Notes: generated from the sequence alone by a model not told the origin. Counted from the stretch's first letter, positions 8,329 to 18,061 are shown. The stretch is 64,000 nt of DNA from an uncultured Rothia sp. (GCA_946221065.1 CAMIIO010000004.1:1-64000), one strand, 5' to 3'. A program made the numbers and translations.

Positions 8329-10950
8329 ATGGCGCGCACTTCATTCGGAGCCCTCGCCACGCTTGCCACCGCGCAGCTCAAGCATGAGCGCCGCCGCTTT
8401 GCCCTCTCGGGTGCGGGCTTACTCCTCGCTATCTTCTTTCTCACCCTTATTCTTTTGCTCAACCAATCGCTCAACGACACTATGCGAGGATCCATCGCCG
8501 AACCTTTGCAACGTGCCGACGTCGTAGTCTCGGCTCCCAAGGATTTTGATCCGAACACAGAGCGGGGGGAAGATTCGCTGACTCAACAGCAGCTAGATTC
8601 CCTGGCAAAGAACCCATCGGTGGCTTCCTCTTGGCCGCAATATACCACCTTTGAATCGGTGAGCTTCGGTTCAGACACAACGCGCATGGTGAAACGAGTC
8701 AATTATCCAGCAGATAGCTCGTTCTTCCCCTGGAGCATTGACGGTAAAGCACCCAAAGCCAGCAATGAGGTAGTGATCGACTCGACTCTCGCCGCAGAAT
8801 TTGATCTGCAGGTGGGTGACCGTTTCCCCATGACCGACTTCGATACCTATACGCCCAGCAATCCAGAAGATACTCAGCCCGCTAAGCCCAAGGACTCTGA
8901 GCGTACTGTCGTCGGAATCTTTACCACCACTGTATCCGGCGGAATGAGTGTTCCACTCATATACCAGGGCGGCACGGAATTGCAGAGCTATCTTCCTCTC
9001 ATTAGTTCACCCGGCCCCGAACACTCTCAGCTTTCCGGCGCACGTACCGCGCTGGTCAAGCTCAAAGACCCTACCCAGGGTATTCCCGCTGAGCTGGCCT
9101 CTTCCCTGGGGTCAGATGGCACGGGTGCGTTACCGGTAGTGAATTCCGCAGAAGACTACACAAATCATGAAGTACAAAAGTCAACCGGCGGCGCTAATAG
9201 CCCTCTTTACTTCCTGCTTATTTTTGGCGGTATTGCACTCACTATGGCGTGCTTCGTCATTTCCAGCACCTTTGAAATGGTTGCCGCGCAACGCATTTCG
9301 CAGCTTGCTTTGCTCCGCACGCTAGGAGCTTCCCGCACAAAGGTCTTTGCTCTCATGCTGGGAGAAAGCGTTCTTTTTGGCATGCTCTTCTCCGCGTTCG
9401 CTGTTTTGCTTGCCTACCCGGTAGCTGCCTTTGTTTTCCCAAGTTTGCTGGGATTTGCCTTCCACATTTCCCTCTTACCCGGCATGATTGGTCTGGCAAT
9501 CGGCGTACTACTCACCACGGTAATTAACCTCTTCCCCACTTTGCGGGTATTCAACACAACCCCTTTACAAATGTTCGCATATAGCTCATCCACAGCAGGT
9601 GAACGCAGTATATCGAAGCCCTTTCTCTGGGGTGCGCTCTTCTTAGTTATCGTCGGAGCCGGTGCAACAGCATACGGAATCAATGCGGCTCGGGGATTCA
9701 TTATCGTTGGCGGCTGTTTTGCACTTACGGTGGGAATATCCTTACTCTTCCCGTTATGTGTTCACCGTCTCGCCGGACTGCTCACACGACGCTTCTCTCC
9801 CTACTCTGCCACCGGCTTAGCGCTATCTCATGCACAGCACGCACCCAAACGTACCGCAACAAGTTCACGAATGATCTTCATCAGCACGCTCCTGGTCGGT
9901 GCCGTAGCCATGGGGTACGCAACTACTCAGAGCACGTTCAACTACGCCATAGACGAATGGCAGCCTATTCCGCTAGTCGCCAACCTAGATGAAGCCACCA
10001 CTGGCTCGTCCTCGCTACATGACATCACCCAGCGGGTTCAGAACGTCAAAGAGCTCAACGGAGTCGCTTCAGCGCAGCTTGCCGTTCCCGCCGGAGAATT
10101 TACTCCCGGTGAGGGATTACAAACTACCGCCTACTCAGTGGACTTTGCAGAGCTGACCCACAACGTTTCAATCCTCCAAGACGAACCGCTCGCCGACGAC
10201 ACGCTACTCATCAGCACTCGCCAAGCTAAAGAACTCGGGTTGGTAAATCAGCAGCGTATCGACGTCGTCGGATCCAAGAAAACCGTGAGCGTCCAGGTAC
10301 ACACGGTCACGGCACAGCTACCCCAGGCGTATATCTCGGAGAAACTGAAACCAGAATTAGGTGAATCAGACCTCACCGCACAGAGTACGCAGGGATATGC
10401 CCCCACCGTGCTCATCACTAACGAGCCGGGGCTTAGCAATACCGCTATCAGTACCCTGCAGAGTGAGATTGCCAGTGAGCTAGGAGTATCGCAGGATGCG
10501 TTGGGCGGTGGTCTGATAGAGAAGAACTATCTACAACAGACTCTGGATAGGGTTCTCATCGCCTGCTTTGTGCTATTGGCAGCAACTCTGCTGATCTCCA
10601 TGGTGGGCGTGGCAAACACTATCCAGCTCGGGGCACTCCAACGGGCACGTGACAACGCGCTCTTGCGTACTCTCGGCATATCGCGCACCACACTTCAGCA
10701 TGTTATTTCTCGCGAAGTGGTGCTGGTAGCTCTCCTCGCAGCAATCGGTGGAACCATCTCCGGTGTCATTATCTGCGCCCTTGGAATGCAGATACTCGCC
10801 GCGGAAGATCTACAGCTTCACTATGTACTGCCCTGGGCACCTATGTTAGCGGTATTGGGGTTAGCTGTTTTCCTCGCCTGGCTCGCTGCATTTTTACCGG
10901 CTCGTAGAGCCGCAAAAATCCCACCCGTCAGAGCCTTTGGGCAGATATAA
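8329..10950 (+). CDS. FtsX-like ABC transporter permease
   Basis: 873 aa permease with the duplicated FtsX layout. One N-terminal membrane segment (about 20-45) is followed by a large extracytoplasmic domain (about 46-285) and a first FtsX block with three segments (about 290-420). Further membrane segments come near 435-495 and 515-535, then a second extracytoplasmic part (about 540-740) and a C-terminal FtsX block (about 745-870). The motif ALLRTLGASRTKVFALMLGE in the first block and ALLRTLGISRTTLQHVISRE in the second are the typical coupling-helix sequences. It forms the membrane part of the exporter with the ATPase just upstream. A strong hairpin terminator follows. Confidence 0.93.
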   Translation: MARTSFGALATLATAQLKHERRRFALSGAGLLLAIFFLTLILLLNQSLNDTMRGSIAEPLQRADVVVSAPKDFDPNTERGEDSLTQQQLDSLAKNPSVASSWPQYTTFESVSFGSDTTRMVKRVNYPADSSFFPWSIDGKAPKASNEVVIDSTLAAEFDLQVGDRFPMTDFDTYTPSNPEDTQPAKPKDSERTVVGIFTTTVSGGMSVPLIYQGGTELQSYLPLISSPGPEHSQLSGARTALVKLKDPTQGIPAELASSLGSDGTGALPVVNSAEDYTNHEVQKSTGGANSPLYFLLIFGGIALTMACFVISSTFEMVAAQRISQLALLRTLGASRTKVFALMLGESVLFGMLFSAFAVLLAYPVAAFVFPSLLGFAFHISLLPGMIGLAIGVLLTTVINLFPTLRVFNTTPLQMFAYSSSTAGERSISKPFLWGALFLVIVGAGATAYGINAARGFIIVGGCFALTVGISLLFPLCVHRLAGLLTRRFSPYSATGLALSHAQHAPKRTATSSRMIFISTLLVGAVAMGYATTQSTFNYAIDEWQPIPLVANLDEATTGSSSLHDITQRVQNVKELNGVASAQLAVPAGEFTPGEGLQTTAYSVDFAELTHNVSILQDEPLADDTLLISTRQAKELGLVNQQRIDVVGSKKTVSVQVHTVTAQLPQAYISEKLKPELGESDLTAQSTQGYAPTVLITNEPGLSNTAISTLQSEIASELGVSQDALGGGLIEKNYLQQTLDRVLIACFVLLAATLLISMVGVANTIQLGALQRARDNALLRTLGISRTTLQHVISREVVLVALLAAIGGTISGVIICALGMQILAAEDLQLHYVLPWAPMLAVLGLAVFLAWLAAFLPARRAAKIPPVRAFGQI

Positions 10951-10975
10951 CTCTGCACAATTGCACAACGATAGA

Positions 10976-11015
10976 GCTCTGCCCCGTCAAACCGGAAGGT
11001 TTGACGGGGCAGAGC
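10976..11015. terminator. bidirectional terminator between ABC permease and thrC
   Basis: An 18-bp perfect stem, GCTCTGCCCCGTCAAACC with its complement, closes a GGAA tetraloop. It sits between convergent genes, 25 bases after the permease stop and 27 bases from the thrC stop, so it can serve both transcripts. Confidence 0.9.
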
Positions 11016-11042
11016 ACGTTAGTCAAAAGCTATAGGAAAATG

Positions 11043-12476
11043 CTACTCGGTAGCGTTCTCCGCAATAAAGCGCTTAACGGCTTCGGCGTCGTTCGGCATA
11101 TCAATAACATGCCGGTCAGCGTCCATAATCTCCGCAAAACGCTCGGGAACCTCGGGATCGCGCCCGATCGCCTCGTTGATTGTCTCCGAAAACTTCACCG
11201 GAAGCGCGGTTTCTAAACATACGATAGGAGTCTGCACCTGTTCGGTGAGGTCCTGAGCAACTTTAATACCGTCCGCGGTGTGTGGATCCACCAGTACGTC
11301 CAAACGCTCCCAGATATCCCGGATGGTTTCTACCCGATCTGAGTGAACAGACTTTCCCGAGAGAAAGCCAAAGTCGCGGGCAAGAGCTTCAAAAGCGACG
11401 TCGTCGGAGAGATCAAAACCACCCTCCTTGACCCGCGTGCCAAAAAGCTCGTTGACTCGCGCGGCGTCACGCCCCAGGGCGTCGAAGATAAAGCGCTCAA
11501 AGTTTGAGGCGCGAGAAATATCCATCGACGGGCTCGAAGTCACAAAAGTATCTGCGGAACTACGCACCCGGTAGTTACCGGTACGGAAAAACTCGTCCAA
11601 CACATCGTTTTCATTAGTAGCCACGATGAGTCGATCAATTGGCAACCCCATCTGGCGCGCAATATGACCGGCACAAATATCACCAAAGTTTCCGGTAGGA
11701 ACGCTAAAAGAAATTTTCTGATCGTTCGAATCGGTGAGTCGAATCCAGCAATTCACGTAATACACAATCTGAGCCAGCAAACGCGCCCAGTTAATCGAAT
11801 TCACGGCACCAATACGGTGTTTCCGCTTAAAATCGGCGTCGGCAGAAATTGCTTTGACAACATCCTGGCAGTCATCAAACATCCCGTCCAGGGCAATGTT
11901 GAAAATATTAGGATCGTCCAAGCCAAACATCTGCGCCTGCTGGAACGGCGTCATCTTCCCAGCAGGGGTGAGCATAAACACTCGAATACCGGCACGGCCA
12001 CGCATCGCATACTCGGCGGAGGACCCAGTGTCTCCTGATGTCGCCCCCACAATCGTGAGCGTATCTTCCCGGCGAGCCAGCTCATACTCAAAAAGTTCAC
12101 CTAATAGCTGCATTGCCATATCTTTAAACGCCGCAGTGGGCCCCTCAGACAGATGCCCTATATACAGGTTCCCCTCAAGGTGAGTCACCGGCACAATTTC
12201 TTCAGCAGAAAACTTGGGGAAGGTGTAGGCGCGAGCGGTAATTTCTCGCAAATCTTCGGCAGAGATATCATCCACAAAAAGCTCGAGAACCGCAGCCGCG
12301 AGGGCAGCGTAACCGCCCTCCTCCAGCACCTTCCGCCAGCGAGTCAGCGTGGCGTCATCGAGCTGCGGATATTCCTGAGGCAGATAAAGCCCGCCGTCCG
12401 GAGCCAATCCAGCAAGCAGAATATCGCTAAAAGTTGCGGGGGTCTGCGACGAATCGCGCGTAGAGATGTAATGCAT
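11043..12476 (-). CDS. thrC: threonine synthase
   Basis: 477 aa fold-type II PLP enzyme that converts O-phosphohomoserine to threonine and phosphate. The N-terminus MHYISTRDSS...FSDILLAGLAPDGGLYLPQEYP is the family hallmark. The PLP lysine is K118 in GPTAAFKDMAMQ, and the phosphate-binding loop GATSGDTGSSAEYAM follows. The length fits the longer Corynebacterium-type enzyme. The gene stands alone, separated by about 90 bases from the lipoprotein gene upstream on the same strand, and ends at the shared terminator. No attenuator was recognised in the short upstream gap. Confidence 0.96.
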   Translation of the reverse strand: MHYISTRDSSQTPATFSDILLAGLAPDGGLYLPQEYPQLDDATLTRWRKVLEEGGYAALAAAVLELFVDDISAEDLREITARAYTFPKFSAEEIVPVTHLEGNLYIGHLSEGPTAAFKDMAMQLLGELFEYELARREDTLTIVGATSGDTGSSAEYAMRGRAGIRVFMLTPAGKMTPFQQAQMFGLDDPNIFNIALDGMFDDCQDVVKAISADADFKRKHRIGAVNSINWARLLAQIVYYVNCWIRLTDSNDQKISFSVPTGNFGDICAGHIARQMGLPIDRLIVATNENDVLDEFFRTGNYRVRSSADTFVTSSPSMDISRASNFERFIFDALGRDAARVNELFGTRVKEGGFDLSDDVAFEALARDFGFLSGKSVHSDRVETIRDIWERLDVLVDPHTADGIKVAQDLTEQVQTPIVCLETALPVKFSETINEAIGRDPEVPERFAEIMDADRHVIDMPNDAEAVKRFIAENATE

Positions 12477-12565
12477 AGAATAAGCCTAACCCGGTTCCGC
12501 AGACTGCCTAAGCACTATCTCGAATAATGTCGTCGTGCACAGTCAATAGTCCCGCCCCATATCCA

Positions 12566-13492
12566 TTAGGAATGTGTCTCTTCAGAAGGAGATGCAGTGA
12601 TCTCAATAGGAGAAGAATCCTGCGGGTTGTCTTTATCCTTCGTCACGTTGTCCTCGGCAACCCGGTGAATCTTCTCCAGGTTCTTACGATGATGCTGTTT
12701 TACCCGCGCATAGATACTCTCGAAATACTCGTCTTCGATCCCCTGCACGGAGTCATCATAATTTACTTTTTCACGGCAGGTCACATCGGTTGTCACCAGT
12801 TTTTTAACATCTTTTTGAGAAATCAGAGCGGCCCGATCCTCGGCATCATGTAAAGTTTCCATCTCTGAGTATCCGGCATCTTTCATGCACCCAGACCACT
12901 GCTTCAAAAGATCCTGATACCGTTCATTCTCTCGAATAGAATCCCCCACCACAGCGGGAACCTGAGGTGCAAGCCTAGCCGCCACCAGGCCGTCCTCAGC
13001 AGAACCATAAATATACTGATAGCTCTGAGCCAAGCACCCATTAGCCGGTAACTCTACGCTTCCAAAATCCATGAAGGAGGCAGAAACCGTTCCCTTTTGA
13101 GCATCTCCCACATATGCTTTTTTGCCTTTACCGTCAGAGACGGGAAGCACCTGGGACTTCGTTTTTACAGGCGTATATCCGGTTTTTTTAAGCTGTTCCG
13201 TACTGAGACCACGTTGCACATCACCTCGCAAAGAAAGTTCACTCGAAGCCTCCTCATACTTCCCTCCGGCCTTTGCCACACAACGTTTAACAAAGGCCTT
13301 ACGAGCATTTTCAGCTTCTTGAGGAGGAAGTAACCACTGTGCAAGCTCAGTGATATTTTCTTGGGTAGCTTGACTAGGCTGTACGTCCTCTAAATTATCG
13401 GGCTGATCCGGAGAACATCCAGAACACGCCAAAATTGTTACCGCAGCAAATACACCAATATATGTTGCTGAACGAGTGGTGAACAAGCCCAC
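12566..13492 (-). CDS. predicted lipoprotein of unknown function
   Basis: 308 aa, GTG start with GGGGAG ahead of it. A hydrophobic signal segment (about 9-22) ends in TILACSGC, giving a lipobox with C23 or C26 as the lipidated residue, so the protein should be anchored outside the membrane. The mature part is hydrophilic, rich in Lys, Glu and Asp, and contains four further cysteines (RCVAKAGG, NGCLAQS, SGCMKDAGY, VTCREK) that may form disulfides. The spacing C-M-K-D-A-G-Y resembles a motif I have seen in actinobacterial lipoproteins of unknown role. I cannot assign a function. It diverges from the SGNH hydrolase gene, with 106 bases between. Confidence 0.7.
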   Translation of the reverse strand: MGLFTTRSATYIGVFAAVTILACSGCSPDQPDNLEDVQPSQATQENITELAQWLLPPQEAENARKAFVKRCVAKAGGKYEEASSELSLRGDVQRGLSTEQLKKTGYTPVKTKSQVLPVSDGKGKKAYVGDAQKGTVSASFMDFGSVELPANGCLAQSYQYIYGSAEDGLVAARLAPQVPAVVGDSIRENERYQDLLKQWSGCMKDAGYSEMETLHDAEDRAALISQKDVKKLVTTDVTCREKVNYDDSVQGIEDEYFESIYARVKQHHRKNLEKIHRVAEDNVTKDKDNPQDSSPIEITASPSEETHS

Positions 13493-13598
13493 AAAAACTC
13501 CCCACAGATCAAATCATTATGTCTACAATAGATTATTGCCTAATGTACTTAACAATATCCCGCACCACTTTCTACAACATTTTAAAGTAAGGACCTTT

Positions 13599-14651
13599 AT
13601 GGCCTCTGAGAACGCACGTTTTTCCCCTTCCCGTCGCCGTCTCATGCAAATAGCAACGATGGGCACCGTGATCGCAGGTACTAGCGCGCTCACCACTGCG
13701 GCCTCAGCCACTGCCGACAACACAATCTTCCCAGCAGACTTTTCTTACCCCGCCATTACCGGTCCCTCACTAGCACTGTGGGGTAGCTCTTCCTTTGCAG
13801 GAGCCAGAGCCACAGACGGAGTACCCCTGGGACTAGACGCCCGGATTGAATCTTTACTCACAGCAGAACTTAATGTTCCCGTACTTAACTTCGGCAGAGG
13901 CGGAGAATTTTCACATAATATTGCCACACGTCGAGGAGTCAGCGCGCTAACCACCAAGCTGGTCTTTCCTCACCACATGATTCCAGCCTCCGGCACGGTA
14001 CAGGTGAGCCTGGAACAGGACTCCCCCATTCGCTGGAACACAGCAACGTTCTTTCCCGGATTCATCCAAGATATTCCGGGTGTTATTACCGCAGTAGATC
14101 AAGCTGAAGGAAGCTACCTCTTTACCAGAATGCAAGAGGGAGACGAACGCTATGCCCCTGCCGGGACTCCCGCTAATCATTTTTATTCCTACCAGGAGAT
14201 GATTAGCCGCTCTTCACACCATGTCATCCAGGTAGGGCGGAACAACCTCACCGATGTTGACCTCATTATCAAGCACACGCAACAGTGCTTTGATCTGGCT
14301 CCCACACGCACCCTGGTGATGGGGCACTTCCGTGCAGACGGAGACGCCCCAGACTCAGAACGAGCAAAAAACACGCTTGCTTACAATGAGTGGGGCGCGC
14401 AAACCTACGGTGAAAATTTTATGAATACCGAGCAGTGGATTTTTGAAGCCAGCCAAGATCCCGCCTATCGTTACGGAGAGATTGCTGACGCTAAGGTCTG
14501 GGAAAAGAAATCGGATCGCAAAGCGGAGACAGAAAAACGGATACCTCGTTCGCTGTATTCTTCCGATGGGTTACACCTCAATGGCTGGGGCTATATCCTG
14601 ATGGCTCGTATGCTACAAGCAAAAATTACTGAGCTAGGCTGGTATCAGTGA
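13599..14651 (+). CDS. Tat-exported SGNH/GDSL hydrolase
   Basis: 350 aa from the ATG at 13599, preceded by AAGGA; the frame is open further upstream to 13476 but without a credible start. The N-terminus SPSRRRLMQIATMGTVIAGTSALTTAASATA is a twin-arginine signal with a likely cleavage site near residue 40. SGNH blocks are visible: the nucleophile serine in LALWGSSSF, Gly in NFGRGGEF, Asn in IQVGRNNLTD, and the Asp-x-x-His pair in SSDGLHLNGWGY. Members are secreted esterases or lipases, or deacylate surface glycans; the C-terminal block here resembles acyl esterases of cell-surface polymers. The substrate is unknown. It faces the lipoprotein gene, which may act in the same extracytoplasmic process. 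Confidence 0.8.
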   Translation: MASENARFSPSRRRLMQIATMGTVIAGTSALTTAASATADNTIFPADFSYPAITGPSLALWGSSSFAGARATDGVPLGLDARIESLLTAELNVPVLNFGRGGEFSHNIATRRGVSALTTKLVFPHHMIPASGTVQVSLEQDSPIRWNTATFFPGFIQDIPGVITAVDQAEGSYLFTRMQEGDERYAPAGTPANHFYSYQEMISRSSHHVIQVGRNNLTDVDLIIKHTQQCFDLAPTRTLVMGHFRADGDAPDSERAKNTLAYNEWGAQTYGENFMNTEQWIFEASQDPAYRYGEIADAKVWEKKSDRKAETEKRIPRSLYSSDGLHLNGWGYILMARMLQAKITELGWYQ

Positions 14652-14673
14652 CTGACCAATCCTGTTTAACGTA

Positions 14674-14706
14674 TTTGCCCGTGACCGAAAACCGGTCACG
14701 GGCAAA
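14674..14706. terminator. bidirectional terminator between SGNH hydrolase and metG
   Basis: TTTGCCCGTGACCG pairs with CGGTCACGGGCAAA (14-bp stem) around a 5-base loop and is followed by TTATTTT on the plus strand. It lies between convergent genes. Confidence 0.9.
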
Positions 14707-14733
14707 TTATTTTAGGTACTTTCACATACCTAG

Positions 14734-16275
14734 CTATTGGGCTTGAGGCTCCTCATAGCGTGGAAATACTGGCTCGGGTTGAGGCAGCTCGACGCCGGAG
14801 GCCAACGGAGTATCTAGGCTAGCAAAGTTACGGGCATCCTCAGAAACAGCAAGGATGTCGAGCATCTTAGCCATCGACGTCGGCATGACCGGCTGCACCA
14901 AAATAGCAACACGACGCAGAACTTCCGCGGTTACGTACAGCACCGTATTCATCCGCTCAGGATCGGTCTTCTTCAGCTTCCAGGGTTCCTGCGCAGTGAA
15001 ATAGCGGTTGCAATCGGCAATCACATGCCATATATGCTCAAGGGCTTTATGGAATGCCTGCTGATCAAAGTCGGCGCGAACCGGCTCAAGCAAGCCGGCG
15101 GCATCGTCCAGCATTCTCTGATCTTCAACGGTAAAATCGCCGTGCTCCGGAACTGCTCCCCCGCAGTTCTTGGCAATCATAGACAGTGAACGCTGTGCCA
15201 AGTTGCCCAGATCGTTGGCAAGGTCCGAATTGATACGATTCTTAATACCCTCGGCAGAGTAGGAGCCGTCTTGTCCAAAAGAGACTTCGCGAAGCAGGAA
15301 GAAACGGAGCGGATCCAGCCCAAAGGAACTGACAAGATCCTCAGGGTCAACCACATTACCCACGGACTTCGACATCTTTTCACCGTCTACCAGTAAGAAC
15401 CCGTGGGCAAAAACACGCTTGGGTAGCTCTAGCCCCGCGGACCAGAGAAATGCTGGCCAGTAAATCGCGTGGAATCGGGAAATATCTTTACCGATCATGT
15501 GTACATCCACGGGCCAGAACTTCTTATAGAGTTCGCTCTCGGTATCCGGGAAACCAAGACCGGTGATGTAGTTAGTGAGGGCGTCAACCCACACATACAT
15601 CACGTGTTTATCGTTACCGGGCACGGGCACACCCCAGTCAAAGGTGGTGCGGGAGATAGAGAGGTCGTTGAGTCCACTCCGCACGAAGGAGGAAATTTCG
15701 TTCCGCCGAGTCTCGGGAAAGATGAACCCTTCCTCCTCATAGAGCTTCAGCAAACGATCCTGGTATTTGGAGAGACGGAAAAAATAGGATTCTTCCTCGG
15801 TCCACTCCACCTCAGTTCCGGTTGCAGTGGCAAAACGCTTGCCATCGCGTAGCTCGGTTTCGTCTTCACCATAGTAGGCCTCATCGCGCACCGAGTACCA
15901 GCCGGCATATTTATCCAGGTAAATATCGCCGTTTTCTTCCATGCGCTTCCAGATCGCCTGAGACGCTGCGTAGTGATCCTGATCGGTGGTGCGGATGTAG
16001 CGGTCATAGGAGATATTGAGCAAATCATCCATGGCTCGGAAGCGTGCGGCGTTCTGATCTGCCAGCGCCTTTGCGCTCATTCCCAGTTTTTCCGCGGTGG
16101 TTTGCATCTTCTGCCCGTGTTCATCCGTTCCTGTCATGAAACGAACGTCGTATCCGTCCAGGCGCTTGAAGCGTGCCATCACATCGGTGGCGATGTGTTC
16201 GTAGGCGTGACCGATGTGTGGGTCGCCGTTGGGATACGCGATTGCTGTGGTGATGTAATACGGGGTAGAAGTCAT
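14734..16275 (-). CDS. metG: methionyl-tRNA synthetase
   Basis: 513 aa class I synthetase that charges initiator and elongator tRNA-Met. HIGH is HIGH at residues 20-23 and KMSKS is exact at 300-304. The connective peptide (about 120-160) has YAGWYSVRDEAYYGEDE and no Cys pairs, so this is the zinc-free form. The fused C-terminal tRNA-binding (EMAP-like) domain of longer enzymes is absent, as is common. Preceded on the same strand by serA, 72 bases away; both might share a transcript, though no promoter evidence decides this. Confidence 0.97.
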   Translation of the reverse strand: MTSTPYYITTAIAYPNGDPHIGHAYEHIATDVMARFKRLDGYDVRFMTGTDEHGQKMQTTAEKLGMSAKALADQNAARFRAMDDLLNISYDRYIRTTDQDHYAASQAIWKRMEENGDIYLDKYAGWYSVRDEAYYGEDETELRDGKRFATATGTEVEWTEEESYFFRLSKYQDRLLKLYEEEGFIFPETRRNEISSFVRSGLNDLSISRTTFDWGVPVPGNDKHVMYVWVDALTNYITGLGFPDTESELYKKFWPVDVHMIGKDISRFHAIYWPAFLWSAGLELPKRVFAHGFLLVDGEKMSKSVGNVVDPEDLVSSFGLDPLRFFLLREVSFGQDGSYSAEGIKNRINSDLANDLGNLAQRSLSMIAKNCGGAVPEHGDFTVEDQRMLDDAAGLLEPVRADFDQQAFHKALEHIWHVIADCNRYFTAQEPWKLKKTDPERMNTVLYVTAEVLRRVAILVQPVMPTSMAKMLDILAVSEDARNFASLDTPLASGVELPQPEPVFPRYEEPQAQ

Positions 16276-16347
16276 ACAGATAACCTTAGCGCGTGGTGTT
16301 TATTTATAGGAAGTTTTACTCAAAGACACCGGCAGATGAACGGTAGA

Positions 16348-17943
16348 TTATTCGGAGAGATCCACCATTGCTGCACGGGTTGCCGCCACGGTACGTTTGA
16401 TGGTTTGCACAATCTCTTGGCTCGGAGCAGAATCTAGCGAGAGTACGGAGACAGCTTGCTGGCTCTTTTCTTTGCGTGCCACCTGCATACCTGCAATGTT
16501 AATGGATGAGGTTCCTAGCAGAGTACCCATCGCCGCAATGACGCCGGGGCGATCTTCGTATTCGAGAACCAATAGATGATCGGTGATAGGGGTTTCCATA
16601 TCGTACCCGGAAATATTAGTGAGCTTTTGCACGTTTTTGGGGCCGGTGACGGTTCCGGAAACAGACACCGATTCACCGTTAGCTAACGCGCCGGTCAGGG
16701 TTACTTCATTGCGGAAGTACTCGCTGTGCTGGGAGGTGACGAGCTCTACGTCTACGCCACGTTGCTCGGCAATCATGGGAGCATTCACATAGGAGACTTT
16801 ATCCGAAACAACATCGGTGAACACGCCTTTCAGTGCCGAGAGCTTCAACGCTGAAACATCCTTAGAAGCTATTTCGCCGGCAACCTTTACCTCAACACGA
16901 ATCAAAGCCTCATCCTGCGACAGTGCGGTCAGTAGACGACCCAGATTTTCCGAGAGCGGAACACCGGGGCGTACATCGCGGTCAATGGCACCCCCTGCTA
17001 CGTTGACGGCGTCGGGAACAAGGTCTCCACCGAGGGCAAGGCGCACAGAGCGCGCCACTGAGATACCGGCCTTTTCTTGGGCTTCGGTGGTTGAAGCTCC
17101 CAGGTGAGGGGTGGCAACAACCTGCGGCAGTTCCACAAAAGGAACATTCTTTGCGGGTTCCTTCACAAAAACGTCCACGGCGGCGCCGGCAATTTTCCCT
17201 TCACGCAAGGCTTCGTTGAGGTCTGCCTCATCGATGAGCCCACCGCGGGCAACGTTAATCACGTAGGCGGTATTTTTCATCTTCTCAAAAGACTCAGCGT
17301 TAATCATGCCCAGGGTATCGGGTGTTCTAGGCATGTGAATAGTGATGAAATCTGAGGTTTCAATGAGTTCATCCAGTTCCACCAGCTTCACACCAAGAGC
17401 TGCCGCACGCGCCGAGGTTACAAAGGGATCATAAGCAATGAGTTCGGTGCCGAACGCCTTGAGCCGTTCCGTCACTAACCCACCGATACGGCCGAGCCCA
17501 ATAACGCCAATGGTCTTTTCAAAAAGTTCCACGCCCGAGTAGCTAGAACGTTTCCACTCCCCCGCTTTCATGGAGGAGTCTGCCGCCGAAATATTGCGTG
17601 CCAGCCCCAGAATATGCCCCACAGTCAGCTCTGCTGCAGAAATCACGTTGGAGGTTGGGGCATTAACTACCATGACACCGGCGGCGGTGGCAGCTTTAAT
17701 GTCCACATTATCCAGACCCACACCGGCACGAGCAATGACCTTCAACTTTTGTGCTGCGGCGATCGCTTCGGCATCAATCTTGGTGGCGGAGCGAATCAAA
17801 ATCGCGTCCACATCCACAATGGCGCTCAGTAATTCTTCTCGGACGGAACCATCACAGCTACGTATCTCAAAATCCGGACCTAAAGCCTCTACAGTGGCGG
17901 GTGAAAGTTGCTCTGCTAGCAATACAATGGGTTTATTCGTCAT
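16348..17943 (-). CDS. serA: D-3-phosphoglycerate dehydrogenase
   Basis: 531 aa, first enzyme of serine synthesis (3-phosphoglycerate to phosphohydroxypyruvate, NAD+). Order of domains: substrate-binding and Rossmann core (1-310, with GLGRIGG, the catalytic Arg in INVARGGLIDE and His in VATPHLGAS), then the intervening ASB domain (about 320-450), and a C-terminal ACT domain (about 455-528, EYEDRPGVIAAMGTLLG). This is the long type I form typical of Actinobacteria, in which the ASB and ACT domains mediate serine feedback control. The 343-base gap upstream can fold into several hairpins and may be a regulatory leader. Confidence 0.96.
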   Translation of the reverse strand: MTNKPIVLLAEQLSPATVEALGPDFEIRSCDGSVREELLSAIVDVDAILIRSATKIDAEAIAAAQKLKVIARAGVGLDNVDIKAATAAGVMVVNAPTSNVISAAELTVGHILGLARNISAADSSMKAGEWKRSSYSGVELFEKTIGVIGLGRIGGLVTERLKAFGTELIAYDPFVTSARAAALGVKLVELDELIETSDFITIHMPRTPDTLGMINAESFEKMKNTAYVINVARGGLIDEADLNEALREGKIAGAAVDVFVKEPAKNVPFVELPQVVATPHLGASTTEAQEKAGISVARSVRLALGGDLVPDAVNVAGGAIDRDVRPGVPLSENLGRLLTALSQDEALIRVEVKVAGEIASKDVSALKLSALKGVFTDVVSDKVSYVNAPMIAEQRGVDVELVTSQHSEYFRNEVTLTGALANGESVSVSGTVTGPKNVQKLTNISGYDMETPITDHLLVLEYEDRPGVIAAMGTLLGTSSINIAGMQVARKEKSQQAVSVLSLDSAPSQEIVQTIKRTVAATRAAMVDLSE

Positions 17944-18005
17944 GAAATCTAAATCCTCTAGTTGCTAAAGTCCTACGGCGTTCTCTCACACCATGATTGG
18001 GCGAG

Positions 18006-18061
18006 AAAAAATTGCAGGTAGACCGCGCACCGTTCACCATTCATCGGCGGTGTGTGTCTGC
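18006..18061 (-). promoter_or_regulatory. possible attenuator hairpin in the serA leader
   Basis: On the minus strand AGAC/GTCT and ACCG/CGGT helices (inner arms 18048-18051 with 18029-18032) form an interrupted stem followed, after GCAA, by six T residues (18006-18011). It lies about 65 bases before the serA start and is shaped like an intrinsic terminator inside the leader. The stem is imperfect, so this is tentative. Confidence 0.35.

Noticed and set aside
13476..13598. Upstream extension of the SGNH hydrolase by 41 codons
   Set aside because: It would put a basic, Asn-rich stretch ahead of a clear Tat signal peptide, and it ignores the AAGGA at the internal ATG.
18020..18060. Short frame in the serA leader starting MNGERCAVYLQFF as a leader peptide
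   Set aside because: It has only one serine codon, no clear ribosome-binding site, and overlaps the proposed terminator stem without a sensible switching logic.
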